Shown here piece after piece: positions 7,716 to 16,726 of a stretch of 64,000 nt of DNA. The DNA is from UBA8949 sp942493365 (GTDB lineage Bacteria; Bacillota; Clostridia; Saccharofermentanales; UBA5734): contig OW818697.1 in NCBI GenBank assembly GCA_942493365.1, positions 2,232,001 through 2,296,000 of the forward strand, written 5' to 3'. The stretch's first letter is position 1. Every line of letters starts with the position of its first letter. The position numbers were made by a program, and so were the translations under genes. Below the pieces are notes generated by a model. That model ran no database searches and was not told where the DNA came from. It saw only the letters and a program-made list of their open reading frames with translations.

Positions 7716-8871
7716 AAATGCCGGCGACGCCGATGGTCAGCGCGAACAGGATGGCCGGCTCGGGGCTGATCAGCGTCACGTCGGTCAGGCCGTGGACGAT
7801 CACGCAAAAGGATGTGGCCAGGACGAGGTCACGGATGCCGCGTTGGTCGCGGGTTTGCTTGAGGCCAAAAAGGCTGCGGGTCAAATTGGCAACATAAACG
7901 GTGATCAGGGCCATGCCCGCGACGCCGTAGCTCATCAGCGAATCGATAAACAGGTTGTGCGCGTGCGGTTTGATCGGGCCGCCAAATTTGAGCTGGGCGA
8001 GGCTATACGACCCACCGCCGCGGCCAAAGATCGGGCTGTCGAGAAAGCCCTGAATGGCGGTATGCCAGATGTTCAAACGGTCGGCGATGTCTTTTTGCAC
8101 CTCGGTGATCAAGCCCTGCGGATCTTTCAGTTGCAGCAGGATCAAGACGCCGGCCACGCCGATGGCGACCAGCGCAATGAAAATCATGAATTTGCGGCTG
8201 ATCATCAGATAGAACATCACCGCGAGCGCCAGGGCCAGGATGGCCGAATAGCTGTTGCTGATGACCAGGCCGCCAAGGTTGAGGGCCATGACGATGCCGT
8301 AAAACAGCTTGTTCGTCTGTCCCGGCTTGAACAGCAGGTAGAGGCAAAACAGCACAATGAGTTCGACGGCCGCGCCGTAAAAATTGGCATTCAAAAAAGT
8401 CGAAGGCGTGCCCTGCTCACCGGCTTTGGGGTCGAGCAGGTATTGGGCGACGATGACCACGACGCTGATCAGGCTGGCGCCGCAGCCGACCTGGATGGCC
8501 GTCTCGAAGAGGCGTTCGGTCATCACGCTGCGGACAAAGATGGCGATGGCCAGGAACAGCGCCAGGGCGACGGCGACAAAAACGCCGAACCAGTTGAGGC
8601 AGAGGGCGGCAACAATCAGGATCAGGCCGCAGAACACCCCGAGGCTCCAGGCACGCGGCACCGAGCGCAGGACGGGCAGCAGTTTTTGGCTGAACAAAAG
8701 ATAAAGGATGATGGCGATCATGCTGGCGACGGCCATATAGACGGTCAAAAACGCCGAGACAACCATCCCCAGCAGGAGCAGCTCCTCCGTCGAGAAATTG
8801 GCGCGGAGATTTTTGATTTGCGATGCAATTTTTCCCAATTTCAGTTCTCCCTTGGTTGACTTGTTCGGCAA
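7681..8871 (-). CDS. O-antigen ligase-like polytopic membrane protein
   Basis: 396 residues with about ten hydrophobic segments from residue 35 onward. The large loop containing RLNIWHTAIQGFLDSPIFGRG and, after it, PHAHNLFIDSLMSYG matches the Wzy/WaaL O-antigen ligase domain, in which a His-containing loop handles lipid-linked glycans. In a Gram-positive cell this type usually polymerises or ligates surface polysaccharide. No glycosyltransferase neighbours are present, so the substrate is unknown. A short Lys-rich N terminus precedes the first span. Confidence 0.75.
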   Translation of the reverse strand: MPNKSTKGELKLGKIASQIKNLRANFSTEELLLLGMVVSAFLTVYMAVASMIAIILYLLFSQKLLPVLRSVPRAWSLGVFCGLILIVAALCLNWFGVFVAVALALFLAIAIFVRSVMTERLFETAIQVGCGASLISVVVIVAQYLLDPKAGEQGTPSTFLNANFYGAAVELIVLFCLYLLFKPGQTNKLFYGIVMALNLGGLVISNSYSAILALALAVMFYLMISRKFMIFIALVAIGVAGVLILLQLKDPQGLITEVQKDIADRLNIWHTAIQGFLDSPIFGRGGGSYSLAQLKFGGPIKPHAHNLFIDSLMSYGVAGMALITVYVANLTRSLFGLKQTRDQRGIRDLVLATSFCVIVHGLTDVTLISPEPAILFALTIGVAGIYDKTRARPASL

Positions 8872-8973
8872 ACAGATTTTATTATAACATCACAAGGCTT
8901 TTTGGCAAATCAGCAACGCCGGTCAAGAACGATTCGCCGCGTCAGGCTAGAATCAAGGCTGGAGGGCAGAACC

Positions 8974-9879
8974 ATGACAGACAACTGGGACAACATCAAC
9001 GCCGTGGCGCGGATGCAAGCTTACATCGAAGACAACCTCGGCCAACCAATCACGCTGCTGGCGTTGGCGCGAGCAGCCGGCTATTCGCCTTGGCACAGCG
9101 ACCGCATCTTTCGCGAACTGACCGGGCGCGCGCCCTTCGACTACATCCGGTCGCTGCGCATGAGCCGGGCGGCGCTGCGGCTGCGCGACCGGCCGGGGCG
9201 GGTCATCGATGTGGCGCTGGAATTCGTCTTCGATTCACACGAGGGTTTCACCCGGGCGTTCTCGCGCGAATTTGGCCTGTCGCCGCGCCGTTACCAGCAG
9301 AACCCGCCGCCCATCCGGTTGTTTATGCCGACCAATGTCCGCGACTACCATCTGACCTTCCAGAAAGGGGACACTAATATGTCTGAACATCAAACACCCG
9401 CCACCGTTTTTGTCCAGGTGATCGAACGACCCGCGCGCAAGCTGATTTTGCGGCGCGCGGTCAAGGCCACCGATTATTATGAGTTTTGCGAAGAGGTCGA
9501 TTGCGCGATCTGGGGCCTGCTGACCAGCATCAAGGACGCGCTTTACGAACCGATCGGGCTGTGGCTGCCGCCGGCTATGATCCGGCCGGGTACCTCGGTT
9601 TACGCTCAGGGTGTCGAGGTCGCAAGCGACTATTCGGGGCCCATTCCCGACGATTGCGAGATCATTGATCTGCCGCCCTGCCAGATGATGGTTTTTCAGG
9701 GGCAGCCCTTCGACGAAGAGAAATTCGAAGACGCCATTTCCGACATCTGGGCGCTGATCAAAACCTATGATCCGTCAATCTATGGTTATCGATGGGCCGA
9801 CGACGACGGTCCGCGCTTCCAACTCGAACCGCGCGGCTACCGTGGCTACATCGAGGCCCGGCCGGTGCAGAGAATTTGA
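8974..9879 (+). CDS. AraC-family regulator with GyrI-like effector domain
   Basis: 301 residues from ATG 8974 (GGAGG at 8961-8965); the frame is open further upstream but lacks a ribosome site there. Residues 1-105 are an AraC/XylS double helix-turn-helix (AAGYSPWHSDRIFRELTG; FDSHEGFTRAFSREFG). Residues 140-301 form a GyrI-like/BacT-type ligand domain that in relatives binds hydrophobic cations or drugs. Unlike most AraC proteins the DNA-binding domain is N-terminal. It lies just before galK, but nothing links it to galactose; control of a multidrug response is more likely from its domains. Confidence 0.85.
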   Translation: MTDNWDNINAVARMQAYIEDNLGQPITLLALARAAGYSPWHSDRIFRELTGRAPFDYIRSLRMSRAALRLRDRPGRVIDVALEFVFDSHEGFTRAFSREFGLSPRRYQQNPPPIRLFMPTNVRDYHLTFQKGDTNMSEHQTPATVFVQVIERPARKLILRRAVKATDYYEFCEEVDCAIWGLLTSIKDALYEPIGLWLPPAMIRPGTSVYAQGVEVASDYSGPIPDDCEIIDLPPCQMMVFQGQPFDEEKFEDAISDIWALIKTYDPSIYGYRWADDDGPRFQLEPRGYRGYIEARPVQRI

Positions 9880-9905
9880 AAATTGACCGGCAAACAAGGT
9901 ATACT
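9876..9905 (+). promoter_or_regulatory. Promoter candidate for galK, possibly leaderless
   Basis: TTGAAA (9876-9881), 18-base spacer, TATACT (9900-9905). The galK ATG is at 9912, where transcription would be expected to start. The -35 overlaps the stop codon of the AraC-type gene. Confidence 0.5.
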
Positions 9906-9911
9906 GACAAC

Positions 9912-11081
9912 ATGATTCTAAATCAATTGAAAACCGAATTCATCAATAGATTTGGCGGCGACGGCCAGGGGCTGCGTGTTTTTCGCGCCCCCGGCCGTGT
10001 CAATCTGATCGGCGAACATATCGATTACAACGGCGGCCGCGTCCTGCCAGCCGCGCTGACGCTGGCCACCACCATCGTGTTGCGGCCGTTGCCTGGTCGT
10101 ACCGTGCGCATGGCGGCGACCGACCTGCCGCAGACCGTCGAGCTCGACCTCGACCAGCTGGACACCTATCACGACCTGCGCTGGGGCAATTACCAGGCTG
10201 GCGTGCTCTATGAATTGGCCCAGGCCGGCTACACGCTGCAGGGCTGCGAAATGCTTTACGACGACACCGTGCCGCATGGCAGCGGGCTGAGCTCGTCGGC
10301 CGCCATCGAGGTGGCGACCGCCTTGGCCACGGCCACGCTGGCCAGCCCCGATCAGCCTGATCTGGTTGACATCGCTCTCTTGGCCCAACGCGCCGAGAAC
10401 AATTACGTCGGCGTCAGTTGCGGCATCATGGACCAGTTCGCCTCGGCGCTGGGCCGGGCCGACAACGCCATCCTGCTGGACTGCGCCACGCTGGAGTACC
10501 GCTATGTGCCGCTCTATCTGGCCGACTGCTGTCTGGTCATTGGCAACACCAAAAAGCCGCGCAGTCTGGCCGCTTCCAAATACAACGAACGCCGCGCCGA
10601 ATGTTTCACAGCGCTAACCGCGCTGCGCACCGTTCAGCCGGGGCTGACCAACCTCTGCCAGCTGTCGCCGGCTGAATTCGCGGCGGCCGCGTCAGCCATA
10701 ACCGACGCGACCGTGCGGCGGCGGTCCGAGCACGTAGTCGCCGAAAACGACCGCGTCAGCCAGGCGGTGGCGGCGCTGGATGCCGGCGACCTGATCCGCT
10801 TCGGTCAGCTGATGACCCAGTCGCACCAGTCGCTGCGCGATCTCTACGAAGTGACCGGCACCGAGCTGGACACCCTGTTCGAAGAGGCTTTGAAGCAGCC
10901 GGGCGTGTTGGGTTCGCGTATGACTGGCGCCGGTTTTGGCGGCTGCACGGTCAGCCTGGTCGAAAAAAACGCCGCCGACCGCTTCATCAGCGAGGTCGGC
11001 GACGCTTATCGTGCCCGAACCGGTCTGACGCCCGAGTTCTATTGCTCGGACATCGGCGACGGTTGCCGGGAAATCATTTGA
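9912..11081 (+). CDS. galK: Galactokinase
   Basis: 389 residues from ATG 9912. The enzyme phosphorylates alpha-D-galactose at C1 with ATP, the entry step of the Leloir pathway. All GHMP-kinase signatures are present: GRVNLIGEHIDYNGG (galactose binding), PHGSGLSSSAAIEVA (ATP loop), and MTGAGFGGCTVSLV near the end. The usual start is supported by similarity of MILNQLKTEFINRFG to the family N terminus. No good ribosome site precedes it: only AAGG 12 bases away. galT and galE are not in the window. Its 3' end overlaps the facing araA by 8 bases. Confidence 0.95.
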   Translation: MILNQLKTEFINRFGGDGQGLRVFRAPGRVNLIGEHIDYNGGRVLPAALTLATTIVLRPLPGRTVRMAATDLPQTVELDLDQLDTYHDLRWGNYQAGVLYELAQAGYTLQGCEMLYDDTVPHGSGLSSSAAIEVATALATATLASPDQPDLVDIALLAQRAENNYVGVSCGIMDQFASALGRADNAILLDCATLEYRYVPLYLADCCLVIGNTKKPRSLAASKYNERRAECFTALTALRTVQPGLTNLCQLSPAEFAAAASAITDATVRRRSEHVVAENDRVSQAVAALDAGDLIRFGQLMTQSHQSLRDLYEVTGTELDTLFEEALKQPGVLGSRMTGAGFGGCTVSLVEKNAADRFISEVGDAYRARTGLTPEFYCSDIGDGCREII

Positions 11082-12534
11082 ATTTGTAAGCCAGGTCGGA
11101 CAAGAACAGATTCTGCTTCATGGCTTCGAGATCTAATTTCTCACCGATGACGACGCATTCGATGCCCATCATTTCTGCCCAATCCTGAAAATTCTCCGCC
11201 GTCCACTCGTAGGTCAGCACCGAATGGTGTCCACCCCCAGCCAAGAGCCAGGCTTTGACGCCCTCAGTGAAGTTGGGGCGCGGCCGCCACATGGCGTAGG
11301 CCACCGGCAGTTTGGGCATCGGTTTGTTGTTGGTCAGCACATCGATCTCGTTAACGATCAGCCGCATGCGCCCACCGAGGTCGATCAGCGTCGCGCAGAT
11401 CGCTGGCCCGGGCTTGGCCGCGAAGGTCAAGCGGGCCGGCGCGACCTTGCCGCCGATGCCCAGCTCGTGCACTTCGATGGCAGCCTTGCCGAGGGCGATG
11501 CTGGGGCAAACCTCCAGCATGTGCGCGCCGATGACGCGCTCGTCGCCCTTTTCGAGGTCGTAAGTGTAGTCCTCCATGAAGGAGGTCGCGCCGCCGCCGA
11601 CCGACTTGATCAGCGCAACCAGCGCGGCGGTCTTCCAGTCGCCCTCGCCGCCGAAGCCGTAGCCCTTGGTCATCAGGTTTTGCGCGGCCAGACCGGGCAG
11701 TTGGTCGAGGCCGGTGAGGTCTTCAAAATTAGTCGTAAAGCCACAGGCACCGCGGGTGTCCAGAAAACGCTGAATGCCGACTTCCAGCTTGGCCTGATAG
11801 CGGATCGATCCCATGTTATCTGTTTTAATGCTGTAGTCTCGCTGGTATTCGGCCACCTGGCCGTCGATCTCGGCTTCAGTCACGGCGTTGATCGTCTTGA
11901 CCAGATCACCGACGCCGTGGTAATCGACCGTCCAGCCCAGGCGGATCAGGGCCTCGACCTTGTCGCCCTCAGTGACGGCGACGTCGCGCATGTTGTCGCC
12001 AAAGCGGATGATCTTGAGCGCGCGGCTCTTGATCGCACCGACGGCTGCGCGAGTCCAGGCACCGATCTGCTGACGGGTCTCGGCATCGTCCCAGTAGCCG
12101 ACGACGATTTTGCGCGCCAGGCGCAGACGGGCGGCGGCGAAGGAATGCTCGCGGTCGCCGTGCGCGGACTGATGAGTGTTCATATAATTCATGTCAATGG
12201 TGGCGTAGGGAATGTTGCGGTTGAACTGGGTGTGCAAATGCAGGTAGGGCTTGTTCAAAATTGACAGACCAGGAATCCACATTTTGGCCGGTGAAAAGGT
12301 GTGCATCCAGACGATGATGCCCGCGCATTTCGGGTCGTTGTTGGCCGCTTTCATGACGGCGGTGACTTCGCTCGCGGCCTTGACGACGCCCTTGAAAACG
12401 ACCGGATGGGGTATTTCGGCACTGGCAAAGCTGCGGCAGATGGTTTGTGAATTTTGCTCAACTTCCTCAAGCACAGCCGGTCCGTACAGATGTTGACTGC
12501 CGACCATAAACCAAAATTCATACTGGTTTTTCAT
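11074..12534 (-). CDS. araA: L-arabinose isomerase
   Basis: 486 residues, close to the 470-500 typical of the family. It converts L-arabinose to L-ribulose using a divalent metal. The N-terminal EFWFMVGSQHLYG, the middle TTNFEDLTGLDQLPGLAAQN and the KGYGFGGEGDWKTAAL region with its metal-ligand Glu are all typical, and the C-terminal part carries the HHSVLTYEW segment. It overlaps the upstream araB by 4 bases, forming a translationally coupled araBA operon. araD (ribulose-5-phosphate epimerase) is not in the window. Confidence 0.97.
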   Translation of the reverse strand: MKNQYEFWFMVGSQHLYGPAVLEEVEQNSQTICRSFASAEIPHPVVFKGVVKAASEVTAVMKAANNDPKCAGIIVWMHTFSPAKMWIPGLSILNKPYLHLHTQFNRNIPYATIDMNYMNTHQSAHGDREHSFAAARLRLARKIVVGYWDDAETRQQIGAWTRAAVGAIKSRALKIIRFGDNMRDVAVTEGDKVEALIRLGWTVDYHGVGDLVKTINAVTEAEIDGQVAEYQRDYSIKTDNMGSIRYQAKLEVGIQRFLDTRGACGFTTNFEDLTGLDQLPGLAAQNLMTKGYGFGGEGDWKTAALVALIKSVGGGATSFMEDYTYDLEKGDERVIGAHMLEVCPSIALGKAAIEVHELGIGGKVAPARLTFAAKPGPAICATLIDLGGRMRLIVNEIDVLTNNKPMPKLPVAYAMWRPRPNFTEGVKAWLLAGGGHHSVLTYEWTAENFQDWAEMMGIECVVIGEKLDLEAMKQNLFLSDLAYKFK

Positions 12535-14210
12535 AATATTATTCCCTCCCGAATGCTGTTTTTGATGGTTTTCAGGCGCTTCATGACATCGTTGGCCCCG
12601 CGGCCAAAATAGTCATGCAGTTGACTGTACTCAGCGTAAAGACGGTCGTAAACGGCAGCGTTTTCAGGGGTGGGCGCATAGGCCGTGTCAGCAACGCGGC
12701 CGAGCTGTCGGGTTGCTGCAAAAATGTCATCATAACCGCCCTTGGCCGCGCCGGCGGCGACGGCGGCGAAGATGGCCGAGCCCAGCGCCGGGGCCTGATC
12801 GCTGCCGCAGATTTTGACTGGCATGCCGAGGACATCAGCATAAATCTGCATGACCAGCGCGTCTTTGCGGGCGATACCGCCGGCGGCATAGAATTCGTTG
12901 ACCGGCACGCCGTTGGCGCGGAAGGTCTCGATGATCTTGCGCGTGCCGTAGGCCGTCGCCTCGATCAGGGCGCGGTAGTTTTCTTCGGGTTTGGTCTGTA
13001 GGGTCAGGCCGAGGATCAAGCCGGTCAGATCGACATCGACCAGCACCGAGCGGTTGCCGTTGAACCAGTCGAGGGCAACCAAGCCACTCTCGCCGGCTTT
13101 GAGGCGGGCGGCCCGGCGGTTGAGGGCGGCAAAAATCGATTCGCCCGCCGCCTGGGCTTCACGCTGGTAATCCGCCGGCACGCAGCGTTTGACGAACCAG
13201 TCGAAGTGGTCGCCGACGCAGGACTGGCCGGCCTCGTAGCCGAAGAAGCCCGGCAGAATGCCATCTTCGACCACCCCGCACATGCCCGGCACGACGTGTT
13301 CTTCGCTGCCGACGACCATGTGACAGGTCGAGGTGCCGATGATGGCCAGCATTTTACCGGGGCTGTCGATGCCGGCGGCTGGGACGGTGACGTGGGCGTC
13401 GACATTGCCGACAGCGACCGCGATACCGGCCGGCAGACCGGTCAACTTGGCGGCTGCCGCCGTCAGCACGCCGGCGCGCTGGCCGAGCGGGACGACGTCA
13501 CCGGCGAGTTTGTCGGCGACGATGTTTTCCAGACGCGGATCGAGGGCCTTGAAGAAGGTCGGGGCTGGGTAGCCATCTTGTTTGTGCCACATGGCCTTGT
13601 AGCCGGCGGTGCAGGCGTTGCGGCGCAGTTGGCCGCACAGCTGCCAGATGACCCAGTCGGCGGCTTCGACAAAGAGGTCGGCCGCTGCGTAGATCGCCGG
13701 CGCTTCGGCCAGGATTTCCCAGTATTTGGGGAAGGCCCATTCGGACGAAATTTTGCCGCCGTAGCGCGCCAGCCAGCCCTCCCCCATCGCCGCGGCAGCG
13801 GCGTTGAGCTGATTGGCCTTGTCCTGGGCTGCGTGGTGTTTCCAGAGTTTGACGTAGGCATGCGGCTGATCAGCGTATTGCGGCAGCATGCACAACGGCG
13901 TGCCATCGCGTTTGACCGGCAGCACGGTGCAGGCCGTAAAGTCGGTGGCGATGCCAATGACGTCGGCCGGGCTGACGCCGGCCTGCTTCAGCACGTCGGG
14001 AATGGTTTTAGCCAGCACGTCGAGGTAATCCTGCGGGTGCTGCAGAGCGAAGTCGGGAGGCAGCAACTGGCCCGACGGGATCTTTTCGTCCATGACGGCG
14101 TGCGGGTATTCCAGCACGCTTGAAGCGACTTCTGCCCCGGTTTCAAGGTTGAGCAGCACGGCGCGACCGGACAGCGAACCATAATCAACACCGATGGTAT
14201 ATTTGGCCAT
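12531..14210 (-). CDS. araB: Ribulokinase
   Basis: 559 residues. An FGGY-family carbohydrate kinase that phosphorylates L-ribulose to L-ribulose 5-phosphate. The N-terminal phosphate loop is VDYGSLSGRAVL, the substrate region contains TDFTACTVLPV, and the C-terminal ATPase half has AAGGIARKDALVMQIYAD and SALGSAIFAAVAAG. The length fits long-form ribulokinases. It is the first gene of araBA, behind a promoter with an AraR-like operator at 14231-14247, so arabinose induction is expected. Confidence 0.96.
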   Translation of the reverse strand: MAKYTIGVDYGSLSGRAVLLNLETGAEVASSVLEYPHAVMDEKIPSGQLLPPDFALQHPQDYLDVLAKTIPDVLKQAGVSPADVIGIATDFTACTVLPVKRDGTPLCMLPQYADQPHAYVKLWKHHAAQDKANQLNAAAAAMGEGWLARYGGKISSEWAFPKYWEILAEAPAIYAAADLFVEAADWVIWQLCGQLRRNACTAGYKAMWHKQDGYPAPTFFKALDPRLENIVADKLAGDVVPLGQRAGVLTAAAAKLTGLPAGIAVAVGNVDAHVTVPAAGIDSPGKMLAIIGTSTCHMVVGSEEHVVPGMCGVVEDGILPGFFGYEAGQSCVGDHFDWFVKRCVPADYQREAQAAGESIFAALNRRAARLKAGESGLVALDWFNGNRSVLVDVDLTGLILGLTLQTKPEENYRALIEATAYGTRKIIETFRANGVPVNEFYAAGGIARKDALVMQIYADVLGMPVKICGSDQAPALGSAIFAAVAAGAAKGGYDDIFAATRQLGRVADTAYAPTPENAAVYDRLYAEYSQLHDYFGRGANDVMKRLKTIKNSIREGIIL

Positions 14211-14230
14211 TGATAATCACCTTCCTGTTC

Positions 14231-14247
14231 AAATTGTACGAACATTT
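14231..14247. promoter_or_regulatory. AraR-type operator
   Basis: AAATTGTACGAACATTT is an almost perfect dyad centred on CG and resembles the ATTTGTNCGNACAAAT operator bound by Bacillus AraR. It lies seven bases downstream of the araB -10, over the expected transcription start, a typical repressor position. Confidence 0.75.
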
Positions 14248-14253
14248 AATTGC

Positions 14254-14282
14254 ATCATAGAATGTAATTGACCGCAATTCAA
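14254..14282 (-). promoter_or_regulatory. araBA promoter
   Basis: Leftward TTGAAT (14282-14277), 17-base spacer, TATGAT (14259-14254). Confidence 0.78.
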
Positions 14283-14386
14283 GTACTACTTGCGCATATT
14301 TCTAATAAATGGCAATTATTGCGTTGCTTTTTGCCTTGAATTGACCGATAATAAATACAACTTAGGCGAGAGGACATGCAAATTGT

Positions 14387-15457
14387 ATGGGAAATGCCAA
14401 ATACCGTGAGTTGACCGACTGGCTGCGCAACCGGATTACCACGCTGCCGGTCGGCAGCAAAATAGAATCGGAAAACGATCTGACCACGCAATTCGGCTAC
14501 AGCCGGCAGACTGTCCGTCACGCCCTCGAAGTGCTTGAAAGTGAGGGACTCATACGCCGCACGCGCGGCAGTGGCACCTACACCTTGGACGTCCGCCGCC
14601 GCTTGGCCAACACCCAGTCGGTCGCCGTGCTGATGACGACAGTTGACGATTACATCTTCCCGCGGCTTATTTCATCGATCGAGCGCGTTCTGCGACGCAA
14701 TGGCTACACCATGCAGCTGATGATCACCCACAACCGCGTCGATCTTGAACGTAACGCCCTGCAAACCATCCTGGCCGGCGGCGTGGACGCGGTCATCGCC
14801 GAGCCGGTCAAGAGCGCGCTGCCTGGTATCAACGCCAATCTTTATCAACAGCTCGGCTTGCAGGGGCTGCCCTGTTTGTTTGTCAACGCCTGGTATCCCG
14901 ATCTCGATTTGCCCAAGGTTGTCCCCGACGATCGCGCCGGTGGCCGGCTGGCTGTTGATTGCCTGGCGCGCAACGGTCACCAGCAGATCGGCGCCATTTT
15001 CAAGGCCGATGACCTGCAGGGTCACCTGCGCTATCAAGGCAGCTGCGAAGGCTTGCTGGCCCATGGCTTGGCGGTCAAGGACAACGCCATCATCTGGTTT
15101 ACCACCGAAGAGCTGGACGATCTTTTCGCCGGCAGCCGCGATGGCTATTTTCTCGGCCGTCTGGCCGGATGCACCGGGCTGATCTGCTACAACGACCAGA
15201 TCGCTGTCCGCATGATCGCGTTGTTGGCGCGGCATGGCATCCGCTGCCCGGACGACATCTCGCTTATCAGTTTTGATGACTCCAGTTTAGCGCTGTCGAC
15301 TGCGCCTGGCTTGTCCAGCCTGGCGCACCCCAAAGAACTGCTGGGCGAACAGTCAGCTGAGCGCATTCTGCGTTTGCTGGAAAATCCGGATGCTGAGGTT
15401 TCGCTGTTCTTTGAGCCCCGTTTGATCGAGCGTGGTTCGGTGAAAAATATCAGCTGA
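14387..15457 (+). CDS. araR: Arabinose-responsive repressor, GntR/LacI hybrid
   Basis: 356 residues. Residues 1-70 are a GntR-type winged helix (LPVGSKIESENDLTTQFGYSR then TVRHALEVLESEGLI), and the remainder is a LacI-type periplasmic-binding fold with a dimerisation and effector pocket (NDQIAVRMIALLARHGI...ISLISFDDS). This combination is diagnostic of AraR, which leaves DNA on binding L-arabinose. It is divergent from araBA and shares the intergenic operator region. The ribosome site GAGAGG is 13 bases from the ATG, longer than usual; no alternative in-frame start is better. A degenerate second half-operator overlaps the start codon. It overlaps dacF-like gene tail to tail by 8 bases. Confidence 0.92.
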   Translation: MGNAKYRELTDWLRNRITTLPVGSKIESENDLTTQFGYSRQTVRHALEVLESEGLIRRTRGSGTYTLDVRRRLANTQSVAVLMTTVDDYIFPRLISSIERVLRRNGYTMQLMITHNRVDLERNALQTILAGGVDAVIAEPVKSALPGINANLYQQLGLQGLPCLFVNAWYPDLDLPKVVPDDRAGGRLAVDCLARNGHQQIGAIFKADDLQGHLRYQGSCEGLLAHGLAVKDNAIIWFTTEELDDLFAGSRDGYFLGRLAGCTGLICYNDQIAVRMIALLARHGIRCPDDISLISFDDSSLALSTAPGLSSLAHPKELLGEQSAERILRLLENPDAEVSLFFEPRLIERGSVKNIS

Positions 15458-16589
15458 GGTCGCGTTTTCTCCGACCGATCACGATAACCAGCAAGATCAC
15501 GAGAAAAATCGTCAAGGCCAGCAAAATCAAGAACGCGACACACCAGGGGTCGTCAAAGGATAGCACCGCGATTGGCTCGCCAGTCTCGATCGTCGTGGCT
15601 GCTGTCGACGTCGGCATCGACGTCATGCTCGTTGCCGTCGTTTCGATCGTGGTCGGCTTCGTCTCGGTCGGCGTGGTTTGCGCCGCGGCGGCCTCCAGCA
15701 GCGTCCGGGAATAAATGTAGGGATTGCCCGCCTGGCTGTCGAGCGGCACCCCCAAAATGACCGCCACCAGTTCATGGCCGGTGGACGTCAAGGCCGCCGA
15801 GACAAGATTGTTGCCGGCTTTGTCTGTGCTGCCGGTTTTGATGCCCTCATAGGCGGTGATCCAATCGGAGCTAAAATAGAGATCGCCAAAATTCAAAAAG
15901 CGGTTGGAATTGGTGTAGATTGCCCAGCCGCTGAATATGTGCAGGTTGGTCACCGGCATGGCATAGACGCGCGTCGCAACCAATTCGCGGAAAGCGTTAT
16001 TTTTCATGGCGTAGGCTGAAAGAATCGCCATGTCGCGCGCTGTAACATAATGATTGTCCTCATGCAGGCCGCTGGGATTGGTGAAGTGGCTGCCGGTCAT
16101 GCCCAGCGCAGCGGCTTTGTCGTTCATCATGACGGCAAAGCCGGCCACACTGCCGCCGATTTTTTCAGCCAGCACGTTGGCCGCGTCATTGCCCGACGCC
16201 AGCATCAGACCGGCCAGAACGTCGCGCACGCGCAAGGTTTCGCCCGCCAGAAAACCCGCTTTGGATGAGCCGTAGGGCAGATTGACAGCGGCGGCGGAAA
16301 CGGTAACGGTTTGATCGAGCACGTCGGCTTCAAGGGTCAGGATGGCCGTCATGATCTTGGTGATACTAGCAGGGTAATTTCGCTGATCGGCATTGTTGGC
16401 GACCAGCACGTCGCCCGTCTCGCAGTCGATCACAATCCAAGCTTTACCCTCAACCTGCTCGAGGGTCGGCCAGCTTTCCGCCTCGGTCACGCCCGCGCGC
16501 CAAACAGGCGTCGCGAAGACTTGACCGGGTAGAAGCAGCAGCAGGATCAGTGTGATGATCAGGATGGCCGTTTTCGATAACTTTTTCAT
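15450..16589 (-). CDS. D-alanyl-D-alanine carboxypeptidase (class C-type low-mass PBP, DacF-like)
   Basis: 379 residues from ATG 16589 (GGAGG at 16596-16600). A signal peptide covers residues 1-26. The serine peptidase S11 motifs are S75-I-T-K78, S132-G-N134 and KTGS near residue 230. It trims the terminal D-Ala from peptidoglycan stem peptides outside the membrane. A Thr-rich linker (TPTETKPTTIETTATSM) leads to a C-terminal transmembrane helix ending in RRKRDLS, so it is anchored at both processing and C-terminal level rather than by the amphipathic helix seen in many homologs. DacF/DacB-type names are possible; the exact paralog is unclear. Confidence 0.92.
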   Translation of the reverse strand: MKKLSKTAILIITLILLLLLPGQVFATPVWRAGVTEAESWPTLEQVEGKAWIVIDCETGDVLVANNADQRNYPASITKIMTAILTLEADVLDQTVTVSAAAVNLPYGSSKAGFLAGETLRVRDVLAGLMLASGNDAANVLAEKIGGSVAGFAVMMNDKAAALGMTGSHFTNPSGLHEDNHYVTARDMAILSAYAMKNNAFRELVATRVYAMPVTNLHIFSGWAIYTNSNRFLNFGDLYFSSDWITAYEGIKTGSTDKAGNNLVSAALTSTGHELVAVILGVPLDSQAGNPYIYSRTLLEAAAAQTTPTETKPTTIETTATSMTSMPTSTAATTIETGEPIAVLSFDDPWCVAFLILLALTIFLVILLVIVIGRRKRDLS

Positions 16590-16674
16590 CCCCAACCTCC
16601 GATAAAACTTTCATCAACCTGATTATATCAGCAGGTTGGGCCTGGTGTATATCGTCATGCCTTGCCAGCAGGCT

Positions 16675-16701
16675 TTGACAAGCGGATAATAGAAATATGA
16701 C
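16675..16701 (+). promoter_or_regulatory. Weak promoter candidate before the nucleoside operon
   Basis: A perfect TTGACA at 16675-16680 is followed by TATGAC at 16696-16701 with only 15 bases between. The -35 is convincing, the -10 less so. AAGGAG at 16713-16718 is the ribosome site for the next gene. Confidence 0.4.
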
Positions 16702-16726
16702 AAACTAGCTTGAAGGAGTACAATCG

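Noticed and set aside
7792..8859. Long open frame antisense to the O-antigen ligase-like gene
   Set aside because: Asp/Gln/His-rich translation is a mirror of hydrophobic codons; the membrane protein is the real gene.
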